A stretch of 64,000 nt of DNA. Origin: Bathymodiolus thermophilus thioautotrophic gill symbiont (GTDB lineage Bacteria; Pseudomonadota; Gammaproteobacteria; PS1; Pseudothioglobaceae). How positions within the stretch are numbered: the stretch's first letter is position 1; the number at the start of each line of letters is the position of its first letter. The notes under the pieces are model-generated. The model ran no database searches. It had not been told where the DNA came from and worked only from the letters and a program-made list of their open reading frames with translations. The stretch is taken from assembly GCF_003711265.1 (NCBI RefSeq), contig NZ_CP024634.1, positions 372,001 to 436,000 of the forward strand. The letters run 5' to 3'. The translations under genes were made by a program, and so were the position numbers. This document shows, in pieces, positions 43,122 through 52,123 of this stretch.

Positions 43122-43517
43122 ATGGCAAAGACAGAAACATTTTACGCAACAGGCAGAAGAAAAACTTCAGTGGCTCGTGTTTATATGACAAAAGGTAAGG
43201 GTGTATTTACCGTTAATAAGCGCCCGATGAGCGAATATTTTGGTCGTGAAACTTCTTCAATGATTATTAACCAACCGTTAGACACAGTTGAGATGAGAGA
43301 TAAGTTTGATTTCAACATTATTGTTAAAGGTGGCGGCGATACTGGACAGGCGGGTGCTATTCGTTTAGGTGTTACCCGTGCGTTAATGGAATATGATAAC
43401 GACCTAAGACCTGATTTGCGTAAAGCGGGTTTTGTTACTCGTGATGCAAGAATTGTTGAGCGTAAGAAAGTGGGTCATAAGAAAGCGCGTAAGAGTGAGC
43501 AGTACTCAAAGCGTTAA
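43122..43517 (+). CDS. rpsI: 30S ribosomal protein S9
   Basis: A 131-residue S9. [19 protein letters not shown] at the N-terminus, [19 protein letters not shown] in the middle, and the basic C-terminal [17 protein letters not shown] ending in Lys-Arg, which reaches the ribosomal P site. It ends 20 bp before a strong terminator. Confidence 0.98.
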   Translation: MAKTETFYATGRRKTSVARVYMTKGKGVFTVNKRPMSEYFGRETSSMIINQPLDTVEMRDKFDFNIIVKGGGDTGQAGAIRLGVTRALMEYDNDLRPDLRKAGFVTRDARIVERKKVGHKKARKSEQYSKR

Positions 43518-43536
43518 TCTCAATCCAAATAATAAT

Positions 43537-43565
43537 AAAAAACCCGCAAAATGCGGGTTTTTTAA
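43537..43565 (+). terminator. Intrinsic terminator of rplM-rpsI
   Basis: AAACCCGCAAAATGCGGGTTTTTT: CCCGC and GCGGG pair around AAAAT, with an A-tract before and a T-tract after. It closes the ribosomal protein operon. Confidence 0.93.
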
Positions 43566-43604
43566 TGTCTGCTATTTCGTGAGACTTGGTTGTTTTTTGG
43601 AAAT

Positions 43605-43704
43605 GAGAACCTCGTATTAGACATAAATATTAACTAAAGGGCGGCTTTTACTCATTTGTAAATTTTGCCCTTTATTCAGCATCTGTACCTAAGGCAGGAG
43701 TTTT
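43605..43704. repeat. Family B short element (B2), deleted form
   Basis: Left end GAGAACCTCGTATTAGACAT, internal AAATATTAACTAAAGGG and TTTTGCCCTTTATTCAGCAT, right end AAGGCAGGAGTTTT. About 100 bp, so shorter than B1. Flanking GAAAT/TAAAT could be a decayed target duplication. Confidence 0.7.
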
Positions 43705-43713
43705 TAAATGGTA

Positions 43714-44397
43714 TTAGTCAAATCGAGTTAAATTATTTTGCCTAATGATACTTTGTACTGATTCAATATATTCATAACCAATTACTGAGTATTTATCCAA
43801 CCCTTCAGCAAGGCTTTTTCCTGTGATTTTAAGATTGTGTTTGCGTTTATAAGCCCTAATTTCTCTGAGTAATTTATAAGCACGGTTACGGTTGATATTC
43901 AACAGATAATATTCAATTGATTTTTTGGTTGACGAAAATCTTTTTATTCTGTGCTTGGCGCCTTTATCACGATTCTTAGGAATGACACCGCAGTTCTTTG
44001 TAAAGCACCAAATGCCAAAATAATTATTTAATTCCATGGCAAATCGTGATCGCCCCCAATTAGATTCAATTGCTGCCTGTGCCAATACCAAAGAAACAGG
44101 AATAACATCTACCATATTTAATAACTTTTCTTTACTTACCCGTTTAAGGTGGTATTTTTTGGCTAATTTTTTCATCTGCAACACGCTTAACTGGTTTTTT
44201 TCAATGGATGAGCGAGTGTCTCTAATTTTCTGCTCTTCTGCTTTTACTATTGGCAGTAAGTAATTGAAGAAAGAATCTTTCATTTCCTGAATGCTTTTGG
44301 CTTCCTTAAAATTTGGTGGATTGGGAGAGTTAGGCCATAAAGTTATGTGTGCCACCAGAGTTATTGCAATAAGTGCCAATAATATAGAATTTTTCAT
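43714..44397 (-). CDS. Bax-like glucosaminidase (peptidoglycan hydrolase)
   Basis: 227 residues with an N-terminal signal anchor (MKNSILLALIAITLVAHITL). The glucosaminidase domain has VPVSLVLAQAAIESNWGRSR with the catalytic Glu, ELNNYFGIWCFTKNCGVIP, and YLLNINRNRAYKLLREIR. It probably cleaves beta-N-acetylglucosaminyl bonds in peptidoglycan in the periplasm. It overlaps the preceding phosphatase gene by 4 bp. Confidence 0.92.
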   Translation of the reverse strand: MKNSILLALIAITLVAHITLWPNSPNPPNFKEAKSIQEMKDSFFNYLLPIVKAEEQKIRDTRSSIEKNQLSVLQMKKLAKKYHLKRVSKEKLLNMVDVIPVSLVLAQAAIESNWGRSRFAMELNNYFGIWCFTKNCGVIPKNRDKGAKHRIKRFSSTKKSIEYYLLNINRNRAYKLLREIRAYKRKHNLKITGKSLAEGLDKYSVIGYEYIESVQSIIRQNNLTRFD

Positions 44398-44921
44398 ATT
44401 TTAAACTGTTCACAAGATCCAGAAATAACCTCCATTGTAAACATTTTTTCAATAGGTAAATGAAGTAAATGAGATTTAATGACTCTAATAACACCTGCGT
44501 GAGCGACGATTAACACCGATTGCATAGTGTCTTGTGTTATTTGCATAAATGCATCCAAGACTCGGGCTTGAAAAGTATGCAAATTTTCTGCACCTAATGG
44601 CAAGTTATCCACTGGGTTTTGTTTGAATTTATTAACCGTTTTTTGTCCAATTTGCTGGACATTTTGACCTTGCCAATCGCCAAATCCTATTTCTTTTAAA
44701 GATTCAAATACCTGCATTTCTATATGCAGTGTTTGTGATAAATGTTGGGCGAATGCTTGACAACGAATCATGGGTGAAGTGGCAATAAAATCCCAATATT
44801 TGCCATTGGTTGATGCTTGCATTTGTTGCCAGCCTTTTTTAGTTAAAGGGTCATCAAGCAAGTTACCACGATATAATCGACCACCTTCAGGCTCTCCGTG
44901 CCTGAGTAGATCAAGCGTCAT
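44394..44921 (-). CDS. Histidine phosphatase family protein
   Basis: A 175-residue phosphoglycerate-mutase-like phosphatase. The phosphohistidine motif is LDLLRHGEPEGG at the N-terminus and the second catalytic His is in VLIVAHAGVIRVI. The FGDWQGQNV stretch resembles alpha-ribazole phosphatase (CobC). No cobalamin genes are nearby, so the substrate is open. Four-base overlaps on both sides place it in an operon with gpsA and the glucosaminidase gene. Confidence 0.88.
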   Translation of the reverse strand: MTLDLLRHGEPEGGRLYRGNLLDDPLTKKGWQQMQASTNGKYWDFIATSPMIRCQAFAQHLSQTLHIEMQVFESLKEIGFGDWQGQNVQQIGQKTVNKFKQNPVDNLPLGAENLHTFQARVLDAFMQITQDTMQSVLIVAHAGVIRVIKSHLLHLPIEKMFTMEVISGSCEQFKI

Positions 44922-45895
44922 TCGTTAATTTGTACTCTTGACATTAAATAATTTACCGCTTCAGTTGGCGTTGTTTGTTTTTGAATAACTTGATTGACTT
45001 GTTCGCAAATTGGCATTTCAATGTGATGTTTTTGAGCAATTGATAAGACCAGTTCCAAGGTATTTAATCCTTCAACAGTCGCATTAATATGATTCAATGC
45101 CTGCTCAACACTTTGATTGTTTGCCAGCGCTTTGCCAAATCGACGATTTCTTGATAAATCATCAGAGCAAGTAAGTACCAAATCGCCCAATCCCGATAAA
45201 CCGTTAAAAGTAGTAATATTTGCACCCAATGCCACGCCTAAGCGCACCATTTCAGCCAATCCTCGAGTAATGAGTGCTGCCTGAGTGTTGGCGCCATAGC
45301 CCAAACCTGAGGCAATGCCAGCGGCAATTGCCAAAATATTTTTTATCGAACCACCAACTTCCACACCAATAACATCATCATTGGTATAAGCCCTTAGTGT
45401 ATCGGTTTGTAATGCTTGCGCCCAATAGTCTCGAGTTTTTTTGTCTTTTGAGGCAACGGCAAGTGCACTAGGTTTGTGACTGGCTACTTCAACAGCAAAA
45501 CTGGGTCCTGAAATGACACAACTCGGATGTTTGTTTAAAATTGCTTCAAAACTTTCATGCAAAAAACATTGCCCATTGGTATCAAAGCCTTTGGTTGCCC
45601 AAGCAACAGGCTGATTATTTGTCAGTACAGGTTGTAATGCTTTGAGTGTGGTCATAAAGCCATAACTTGGTACCGTAATTAAAACACTGTGAGCATCTTG
45701 CACGCAGGATAAATCAAAAATGGGTTTGATATTTGGTGCATAATCTACGGATAAGGCAGGGTGCCTTGATTGCAATATATCGACCTCTTTCTTTGTGTGT
45801 GTATGCAAATAGATGGTGTCAAAGTTATCTGCCAATGCAATGGATAATGCACTTCCCCAAGCGCCAGCGCCAATAATACTGAGATTGTTATTCAT
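44918..45895 (-). CDS. gpsA: Glycerol-3-phosphate dehydrogenase [NAD(P)+]
   Basis: A 325-residue enzyme producing sn-glycerol 3-phosphate for phospholipids. NAD-binding IIGAGAWGSALSIALADN, then SGPSFAVEVA, EVGGSIKNILAIAAGIASGL with the catalytic Lys and GLSGLGDLVLTCS. It overlaps grx by 1 bp and the phosphatase gene by 4 bp. Its product feeds plsY, encoded elsewhere in the window. Confidence 0.97.
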   Translation of the reverse strand: MNNNLSIIGAGAWGSALSIALADNFDTIYLHTHTKKEVDILQSRHPALSVDYAPNIKPIFDLSCVQDAHSVLITVPSYGFMTTLKALQPVLTNNQPVAWATKGFDTNGQCFLHESFEAILNKHPSCVISGPSFAVEVASHKPSALAVASKDKKTRDYWAQALQTDTLRAYTNDDVIGVEVGGSIKNILAIAAGIASGLGYGANTQAALITRGLAEMVRLGVALGANITTFNGLSGLGDLVLTCSDDLSRNRRFGKALANNQSVEQALNHINATVEGLNTLELVLSIAQKHHIEMPICEQVNQVIQKQTTPTEAVNYLMSRVQINE

Positions 45896-46146
45896 TACTG
45901 ATTAACAATCTCGTCCAATCTGCCAGATTGGTCAGCAGCAGACAGATCGTCAAAGCCACCTATATGAGTACCATTGATGAATATTTGCGGCACAGTACTT
46001 CTACCTGTTTTTTCCACGACTTCATTCCAATCGTTTCGATCTTTGACATATTTCTTGTTAAAAGGAATGCCACGGCGTTCTAGTAATTGGTAAGCTCTTT
46101 GGCAGAATGGACATGTATCAGAGCAATAGATAATGTTTTTTTTCAT
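45895..46146 (-). CDS. grxC: Glutaredoxin 3
   Basis: An 83-residue glutaredoxin, start at MKKNIIYCSDTCPFC (46146). The active site is CPFC, followed by the GSH-binding STVPQIFINGTHIGGFDDL region. It reduces protein disulfides and ribonucleotide reductase with glutathione. A longer frame adds 15 polar residues overlapping the rhodanese stop and is unlikely. The gene order rhodanese-grxC-gpsA is common in gammaproteobacteria (yibN-grxC-secB-gpsA, here without secB). Confidence 0.95.
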   Translation of the reverse strand: MKKNIIYCSDTCPFCQRAYQLLERRGIPFNKKYVKDRNDWNEVVEKTGRSTVPQIFINGTHIGGFDDLSAADQSGRLDEIVNQ

Positions 46147-46154
46147 GATGAGCT

Positions 46155-46580
46155 TTATTTGGTTTTTATTGGTAAATTTGCTTTTTTCCAAGCCGAAATA
46201 CCCCCTTTTAAGTTATAAACCTGTTCAAATCCATTGCGTGTTAATAGCCCTGAAATGTGCGCTGAACGCGAGCCACTACGACAATAAACCAGTACTTTTT
46301 TACTGCTATCCAAGGTATCAAGTTTGTTTTTAACCTGACTCAGTGGAATATGGATAGCATTCGGAATATAACCGTCTTTTTGGTATTCTTTAACTTCACG
46401 CACATCTAAAACAATTAAATTTTTCTCATCCATTAGCGTGACCGCATTATTAACATCCACATCCTCATATTTTTTTAATTTATCAGCAATAATATTGCCA
46501 ATCAATAAAGCAATTAAAACAAATAGCGTGATAGTGGTAAAAATTTGATCGTCATTTAGTAAAAATTCTAATAGTTCCAT
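46155..46580 (-). CDS. Membrane-anchored rhodanese-like protein
   Basis: 141 residues: an N-terminal membrane helix (IFTTITLFVLIALLIGNIIA) and a rhodanese domain with active-site Cys in VLVYCRSGSRSAHISG. Similar to E. coli YibN. It transfers sulfane sulfur or handles thiols at the inner membrane. It is 8 nt upstream of grxC and 3 nt downstream of the pabA/trpG gene. Confidence 0.92.
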   Translation of the reverse strand: MELLEFLLNDDQIFTTITLFVLIALLIGNIIADKLKKYEDVDVNNAVTLMDEKNLIVLDVREVKEYQKDGYIPNAIHIPLSQVKNKLDTLDSSKKVLVYCRSGSRSAHISGLLTRNGFEQVYNLKGGISAWKKANLPIKTK

Positions 46581-46583
46581 CTC

Positions 46584-47165
46584 TTATTTCCTTGTTAAAA
46601 AATTATTCAGCATATCGTGACCTTGCTCGGTCAAAATAGATTCTGGGTGAAATTGCACCCCTTCAATTGCCATTTCTTTATGTTGAATACCCATAATTTC
46701 ATCCATTTTCCCCTGTTCATCCTCAGTCCAAGCAGTAATTTCAAAACAATCGGGCAAACTAAGTTGTTCAGCAACCAATGAATGGTAACGAGTAGCATTT
46801 AAAGGATTTTTCAATTCAAAGAATACTCCTTTGCTGGCATGGTGTATTGGTGATATTTTACCGTGCATAATTTTTTTAGCACCAATAATTTTTCCACCAA
46901 AGGCCTGAGCCATTGCTTGAAAGCCAAGACATACGCCAAGTATCGGAATTTTGCCAGAAAAATATTCAATCACCTCAATTGAAATCCCCGCCTCACTAGG
47001 CGTGCAAGGGCCAGGCGATATAACCAAAAATTCTGGATTAAGTTGTTCAATTTCTTTTATCGTAATTTCATCGTTACGATATACCTTGACCTCTTGACCT
47101 AACTCGCCAAAATACTGCACTAAGTTATAGGTAAACGAATCATAATTGTCAATCATTAAAAGCAT
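46584..47165 (-). CDS. Aminodeoxychorismate/anthranilate synthase glutaminase
   Basis: A 193-residue class I glutamine amidotransferase of the TrpG/PabA type. [20 protein letters not shown] at the start, the Cys nucleophile in [17 protein letters not shown] and the His-Glu pair in [14 protein letters not shown]. It supplies ammonia for anthranilate or p-aminobenzoate synthesis. No trpE or pabB is adjacent, so trpG and pabA cannot be told apart; a dual-purpose subunit is common. Confidence 0.93.
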   Translation of the reverse strand: MLLMIDNYDSFTYNLVQYFGELGQEVKVYRNDEITIKEIEQLNPEFLVISPGPCTPSEAGISIEVIEYFSGKIPILGVCLGFQAMAQAFGGKIIGAKKIMHGKISPIHHASKGVFFELKNPLNATRYHSLVAEQLSLPDCFEITAWTEDEQGKMDEIMGIQHKEMAIEGVQFHPESILTEQGHDMLNNFLTRK

Positions 47166-47171
47166 AATTTA

Positions 47172-47765
47172 TTATTTTTTCCGATATTTGTTAAGGTTGA
47201 TTTTCCTGATAAAATCAGTGTGCATAGTTAAATCTGATGTTAAATGACATTCTCCTAATTTAGCAATTACAACTTGTATGTTGGCTTTCCTGACATACTT
47301 CATTGCAGGAATAAAATCAGTATCTGCGGTAATTAAAATAATTCTATCAATCTTTCCTTGATGGGCAAGGTGAGCCATATCTAATCCAATGCGCATATCT
47401 ACACCTTTTTGTCTAAACTTTGGCTTGCCTTCTTCACCTTTATGAGTCCAGCCATCGAATTTTAAGACCCCTAGACGAATAGCAAATAAATCTTTTTGTT
47501 GTAATTTTGCAATAAGTTTATTTTCTTTTTTGACCAGTTTAGCACCATTTTGGTGTTTGAGTAAATAAAAAAACGGCTTGCCAGTTTTTTTGTCAATTGG
47601 ATCGAATGAATCACAATCATAGTAGAGGATTTTGTGTAATTCTTCATCGCATATACAGCAATCATTGGCTATTTTTGCAATTATATTCGCATCATAAAGA
47701 ATACCTTCTTTTCTTAAAATAGAGTATAAATAACCAGCATCAATCAGCAAAATAGTTTTTTTCAT
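47172..47765 (-). CDS. NYN-domain (LabA-like) ribonuclease-fold protein
   Basis: About 197 residues starting MKKTILLIDAGYLYSILRKE. The NYN/PIN-like acidic residues are in LIDAGYLY and ILITADTDFIPAMKY, with VDMRIGLDMAHLAHQGKID between. Such proteins often process RNA. The start at 47765 gives the Asp at the usual place; frames extending to 47801 add Lys-rich residues over the terminator hairpin. It ends 6 nt before the glutaminase gene. Confidence 0.85.
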   Translation of the reverse strand: MKKTILLIDAGYLYSILRKEGILYDANIIAKIANDCCICDEELHKILYYDCDSFDPIDKKTGKPFFYLLKHQNGAKLVKKENKLIAKLQQKDLFAIRLGVLKFDGWTHKGEEGKPKFRQKGVDMRIGLDMAHLAHQGKIDRIILITADTDFIPAMKYVRKANIQVVIAKLGECHLTSDLTMHTDFIRKINLNKYRKK

Positions 47766-47784
47766 TTTTTTTATCATTAAGGGT

Positions 47785-47814
47785 AAAAAAAAGACCTCCA
47801 AAAAAGGAGGCCTT
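47785..47814 (-). terminator. Intrinsic terminator of ubiC-cmoA (minus strand)
   Basis: Read on the minus strand, AGGCCTCC-TTTTTT-GGAGGTCT is followed by a run of T. It lies between the cmoA stop and the NYN start and would end the ubiC-cmoA transcript. Confidence 0.85.
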
Positions 47815-47886
47815 TATGCTTGCCCACAAGCTTTGGTCTTTTATGCTTGCCCACAAGCTTTGGTCTTTTATGCCTGCCTACAAGCT
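47814..47886. repeat. 27-bp tandem repeat with an internal hairpin
   Basis: Two full copies and one partial copy of a 27-bp unit (TTATGCTTGCCCACAAGCTT, then TGGTCTT). Each contains GCTTG-CCCA-CAAGC, a short hairpin. It is adjacent to the cmoA terminator. Confidence 0.85.
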
Positions 47887-47935
47887 TAACGGATACGGTC
47901 TAAATTATACATAAGTTTTTTGTTTGACAACAAAT

Positions 47936-48649
47936 TTATTTAATCGCTAAAAAGGCGGCAAAGTTCAGACATTGAAAATGACAAAAACTTTGGCTGAATC
48001 CCGCTGTTTTAAAGCGTTCAAAATGTGTTTGTTCATTGTCCGTTATGAGTACATTTTCAATGGATTGTCTTTTGGCTGCAATTTCTAATTCACTATATCC
48101 ATTCGCTCGTTTAAAGTCTAAGTGTAGTTTTGTTGTCTCAGTTTGTTTTTGCACATCATTAAAATGAATTTTATCTGATAAGATTAATACGCCGCCTTTG
48201 TTTAGCCCTTGATAAATGGTGTTAATTAGCGATTGCCTTTGTTCAGGCTTGATAAATTGTAGGGTAAGGTTAAGCACTACCATGGATGCATTTTGAATGG
48301 AAATATCTTCAATGTCAGCACAAATCACTTCAAAATTTTCTATTTTATGGGTCATATTTTTCACACACTTTTTCGTCATTTCTATTGAATTGTCTACTGC
48401 AATAATGTGATTATTTTTATGTGGATTGTTTATACCTAAGGCAATCGCCGTTGCACCAGTTGAGGCGCCAAGGTCGTAATAATTGGTATTATTTTGCCCA
48501 TAAGTTTTTACCATTAAGCCAATCATTTCAATCATGGATTGATAGCCTGGCACCGAGCGTCTAACCATATCGTCAAATACATTCGCAACGCTTGCGTCAA
48601 AAGTAAAATCAACCAAATCGTTTTTCTTTAAAAAAATATCATCACGCAT
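47936..48649 (-). CDS. cmoA: Carboxy-S-adenosyl-L-methionine synthase
   Basis: About 237 residues from MRDDIFLKKNDLVDFTFDAS (48649), preferred because the family begins here; the longer frame reads through ubiC. It has VFDDMVRRSVPGYQSMIEMIG and the SAM pocket YYDLGASTGATAIALG. It makes carboxy-SAM from SAM and prephenate, used for cmo5U in tRNA wobble. CmoB is not in the window. It overlaps the ubiC end by 8 bp. Confidence 0.95.
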   Translation of the reverse strand: MRDDIFLKKNDLVDFTFDASVANVFDDMVRRSVPGYQSMIEMIGLMVKTYGQNNTNYYDLGASTGATAIALGINNPHKNNHIIAVDNSIEMTKKCVKNMTHKIENFEVICADIEDISIQNASMVVLNLTLQFIKPEQRQSLINTIYQGLNKGGVLILSDKIHFNDVQKQTETTKLHLDFKRANGYSELEIAAKRQSIENVLITDNEQTHFERFKTAGFSQSFCHFQCLNFAAFLAIK

Positions 48650-49109
48650 ACAAAGGCTCCAAGAAAAATTCACACACCAAAAGTTTGCTTGTGCCAATGG
48701 TAAAAGTGGAGCGCCTGCCCCAAATCTTTCCCGTATGGGTTATTTGCAATTGACCACGCACAATCTTTGGGTTGTTAAACAATATTTCTCCCAATGGTTT
48801 AGAGCCGATATTTAATAAATCTTGGGTGTCGTCGTTGATGGGAATGATTGAGCGTGCAAAAACCACAGCTTGTTGATTGCCTAATAATTCTACTTCACGA
48901 ATGATACAATCGGCTTGGAAGTTGATCAAATCAGCCTCATTATTGTCCGCTTGTGCTTGCGTTTGTGAGAGGACATTCACTGAGAAATCTGCAAAAATCT
49001 GTTTGAGTTTTTTGGTGAGTGATTTGTCGTCGGTTAGCCATGGTTTTACTGTTTCAGGTATGGCTGTTTGCGTGTCTAAATTTTCCCAAATAAGATTTTT
49101 AGTGTTCAT
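48642..49109 (-). CDS. ubiC: Chorismate lyase
   Basis: A 155-residue UbiC-like protein converting chorismate to 4-hydroxybenzoate for ubiquinone synthesis. WENLDTQTAIPETVKPWLTD at the N-terminus, REVELLGNQQAVVFARSIIP in the centre with the conserved Arg, and IWGRRSTFTIGTSKLLVCEF at the C-terminus. It is translationally coupled to cmoA. A family A element lies directly upstream. Confidence 0.93.
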   Translation of the reverse strand: MNTKNLIWENLDTQTAIPETVKPWLTDDKSLTKKLKQIFADFSVNVLSQTQAQADNNEADLINFQADCIIREVELLGNQQAVVFARSIIPINDDTQDLLNIGSKPLGEILFNNPKIVRGQLQITHTGKIWGRRSTFTIGTSKLLVCEFFLEPLYA

Positions 49110-49130
49110 AAGCCTAACATTTTACTTTAA

Positions 49131-49292
49131 GAGACCTTTGCATAAATATAAATAATCATCAAGAATCCACTTTTCACCCACTTGGTAATTTTCTTAAACC
49201 CAGCCTTAGCCCTGATAGGACAAGGTTTAAGAAAATTACCAAGTGGGTGAAAATTGAATTTTGCTAATCATCCATATATATGCAAAGGTCTC
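49131..49292. repeat. Family A foldback element (A7) with 5-bp target duplication
   Basis: GAGACCTTTGCATAAATATA at the left and ATATATGCAAAGGTCTC at the right, flanked on both sides by TTTAA. Inner arms CACCCACTTGGTAATTTTCT and GAAAATTACCAAGTGGGTG pair perfectly, so the 162 bp is almost one hairpin. It lies between ubiC (upstream end) and the recG stop. Confidence 0.95.
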
Positions 49293-49349
49293 TTTAAGAA
49301 AATACCGTGCATACATTTTTAATGCCATTTTCACAAGGATGAGACTTGT

Positions 49350-51416
49350 TTAAATACTGGCGTATTGGGCTTTGTCTTTGGTAATCCAACGATGAATCAA
49401 GGCCTGTTGTTGCGCTTCATCTTCGTTGATAAATTGGTCGCAATAAAAATGTACTTGATTGAGGAGATAGCCATCACGCACAATATTGGCAATTTTCATA
49501 TCGGCAATACCGGTTTGTTGTGTGCCAAGAATTTCGCCAGGGCCGCGTAATTCTAGGTCTTTGTTGGCAATGATAAAACCATCGTTAGTTTGCCTGAGAA
49601 TATTTAGGCGTTGTGTTGCATTGGCACTAAGTGGTGGTTGATACATTAGAATGCAGATGCTTTTGTTACTGCCACGCCCCACACGCCCGCGTAATTGATG
49701 TAATTGTGCCAATCCCAAGCGTTCTGAATTTTCAATGACCATTAACGAGGCATTAGGTACATTAACGCCAACTTCAATCACAGTTGTTGCCACTAATACA
49801 TTAATCTTACCTTGTGCAAATTGTTGCATAATAGACTGTTTTTCGTCTTTGTTCATCTTGCCATGAATGAGCATAACAGTATGGTCTGGTAAATTTTCCT
49901 GCAAATAGTGGTGGGTATTGGTGGCAGATTCTGCCCGTAATGCTTCCGATTCTTCAATCAAAGTACAAACCCAATATACTTGATTCTTGGCATCACACAC
50001 TCGTTTGATTTTTTCAATCACTTCATCTTTGCGCTTATTACTAAGTGCGATTGTTTGTACTGGCGTTCTTCCTGGTGGCAATTCATCAATAATAGACGAG
50101 TCTAAATCTGCATAGGCGCTCATTGTTAGTGAGCGAGGAATGGGCGTGGCGGTCATTACCAGTTGGTGTGGTGTGTTGTGTGCTTTTTGTGTCAAAGACA
50201 ATCGTTGATGTACGCCAAATTTATGTTGTTCGTCAACAATCACCAAGCCGAGTTTATTAAACACCACCGATTTTTGAAACAAAGCGTGTGTGCCAATCAC
50301 GACTTGTGCTTGGCCTAAGCGTATTTTTTCCAGTTGCGCTGCTCTTGTTTGGGTGTTTTGTGAGCCAGTTAAAAACGCTATTTCAATCCCTAAAATGGTT
50401 AAATAATTGGTGAAACTTTGTAGATGTTGATAAGCCAAAATTTCCGTTGGTGCCATAATTGCCGCTTGAAAACCATTTTCAATCGCTTGTAAACACGCAA
50501 AAACAGCCACAATGGTTTTACCCGAGCCCACATCGCCTTGTAGCAGTCTAAGCATTGGATGATTGGATGATAAATCGGCGTTAATATCTGTGATACTGCG
50601 CTGTTGTGCGTTGGTTAGTTTGAAGCCTAGATTTTTATGTAATTGTTTGGAGAGAGCGTCTTTAATCACAAAAACATTGGCTATTTTATTTTTTCGTTGT
50701 TTTTTTAATTGTAATAAACTCAGTTGTTGCGCACACAATTCCTCAATAATTAATCGCTGTTGCGCAATGTGTTTAAATGCTTCAATTTGCTCTAAATTTT
50801 CATCTTCTTTTGGGTGGTGTAATATTTCTAACGCCTGCTTTAACGACGGCATAGAATGACCAGAAAAACGCTCAAAATTATCCCTCAATGGCGATTCTTT
50901 TAACGCCGTCATGGCAGCCCCAACCCATTTTTTCATTTGCGCTTGGTGGATATTGCCAGTTAGTGGATAGATTGGACTTAAAGTCTTTTCTAACAACGAA
51001 CTTTGTCCCTTAGAAATCAGTCGGTATTCAGGATGGTGCATTTCTAAGCCATCATGGCCGTTTTTTACCTCGCCAAAACATTGGATGATATTGCCACGCA
51101 CCAGTTGTTGTTTTTGATATTGACTAAAATGGAAGAAACGCAATAATAAGCGGCGATTGTTCTCATCAACAAGATGACACAGTAGTTGGCGCATCCTTGT
51201 CGGCGGTGTTTCAACATTTTTAATAGTGAGTTGCAGCAACACTTCATCACCCGCACGCGCTTGATTTAATTTGGCAATAGAGGTTTTATTTTGGTATCGA
51301 TGTGGCAAATGAAACAACAAATGTTCTAAATTATAAATGCCAATTGCATTTAATTTGTCTTGTGCTTTTGGCCCTAATCCATTAATAGAAATAATGGGAT
51401 CAGACAACTTACTCAT
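49350..51416 (-). CDS. recG: ATP-dependent DNA helicase RecG
   Basis: A 688-residue helicase that remodels stalled forks and Holliday junctions. N-terminal wedge/OB domain (about residues 50-150), Walker A LLQGDVGSGKTIVA, VIVDEQHKFGVHQR, MTATPIPRSL, then helicase C-terminal motifs VATTVIEVGVNVPNAS and QLHQLRGRVGRG, and the RecG C-terminal ELRGPGEILGTQQ. Its ATG overlaps the ridA stop by 1 bp. Confidence 0.97.
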   Translation of the reverse strand: MSKLSDPIISINGLGPKAQDKLNAIGIYNLEHLLFHLPHRYQNKTSIAKLNQARAGDEVLLQLTIKNVETPPTRMRQLLCHLVDENNRRLLLRFFHFSQYQKQQLVRGNIIQCFGEVKNGHDGLEMHHPEYRLISKGQSSLLEKTLSPIYPLTGNIHQAQMKKWVGAAMTALKESPLRDNFERFSGHSMPSLKQALEILHHPKEDENLEQIEAFKHIAQQRLIIEELCAQQLSLLQLKKQRKNKIANVFVIKDALSKQLHKNLGFKLTNAQQRSITDINADLSSNHPMLRLLQGDVGSGKTIVAVFACLQAIENGFQAAIMAPTEILAYQHLQSFTNYLTILGIEIAFLTGSQNTQTRAAQLEKIRLGQAQVVIGTHALFQKSVVFNKLGLVIVDEQHKFGVHQRLSLTQKAHNTPHQLVMTATPIPRSLTMSAYADLDSSIIDELPPGRTPVQTIALSNKRKDEVIEKIKRVCDAKNQVYWVCTLIEESEALRAESATNTHHYLQENLPDHTVMLIHGKMNKDEKQSIMQQFAQGKINVLVATTVIEVGVNVPNASLMVIENSERLGLAQLHQLRGRVGRGSNKSICILMYQPPLSANATQRLNILRQTNDGFIIANKDLELRGPGEILGTQQTGIADMKIANIVRDGYLLNQVHFYCDQFINEDEAQQQALIHRWITKDKAQYASI

Positions 51417-51805
51417 TACTCAATGACCATAACGCCATCCATTTCCACCTGTGCCGCTTTTGGTAATTCTTTGATGCCAACCGCTGCCCGTGCAGGATAA
51501 GGCTGAGAAAAATATTGTGCCATAATCTCATTCACAATTGGAAAATGACTTAATTCTGTTAAAAAGATATTAAGTTTTACAATATCATTCAACCCACCGC
51601 CTGCTGCCTCACACACCGCTGTTAAATTCTTAAACACTCGATGAATCTGTTCACTAATATCGCCTTCAACCATCTCCATCGTCTCGGGTATCAAAGGAAT
51701 TTGTCCTGAAAGATAAACAGTTGTCCCGCCAGTTATTGCTACTGCTTGTGAATAAGTGCCAATTGCTTGTGGTGCTTTGTTTGTTGAAATAATGTCTTTT
51801 TGCAT
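51416..51805 (-). CDS. ridA: RidA family enamine/imine deaminase
   Basis: A 129-residue YjgF/YER057c/UK114 protein. [45 protein letters not shown] core, and the [20 protein letters not shown] signature with the catalytic Arg. It hydrolyses reactive enamines from PLP enzymes. Its 5' part and upstream sequence are duplicated at 53140-53590. Confidence 0.95.
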   Translation of the reverse strand: MQKDIISTNKAPQAIGTYSQAVAITGGTTVYLSGQIPLIPETMEMVEGDISEQIHRVFKNLTAVCEAAGGGLNDIVKLNIFLTELSHFPIVNEIMAQYFSQPYPARAAVGIKELPKAAQVEMDGVMVIE

Positions 51806-51931
51806 GATAATCCCTTTAGTGGCAATTTAAATATGACCAAATTTTACTGCATATTTATACCAAAGTCTTGATAGAATGATGCTAAATATCTTTTAGGTTT
51901 GAATGAGTTAATTGACTTTTTTTTATACAAA

Positions 51932-52092
51932 GAGACCTTTGCATAAATATGAATAATCATCAAGAATCCACTTTTCACCCACTTGGTAATTTTTTAAACC
52001 CAGCCTTAGCCCTGCTAGGACAAGGTTTAAGAAAATCACCAATTGGGCAAAAATTGAATTTTGCTAATCACCCATATTTATGCAAAGGTCTC
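51932..52092. repeat. Family A foldback element (A8) with 5-bp target duplication
   Basis: GAGACCTTTGCATAAATATG at the left and CATATTTATGCAAAGGTCTC at the right, flanked by ACAAA on both sides. It lies in the spacer between ridA and the first ADP-ribosyltransferase-like gene. The corresponding spacer of the duplicate (about 53590-53700) instead carries a family C element. Confidence 0.95.
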
Positions 52093-52123
52093 ACAAAACC
52101 AGTCTTATTTATCGTTTATTTTT

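Noticed and set aside
47814..47886. Possible CRISPR-like repeat
   Set aside because: Repeats are directly adjacent without spacers and there are no cas genes; it is a plain tandem repeat.
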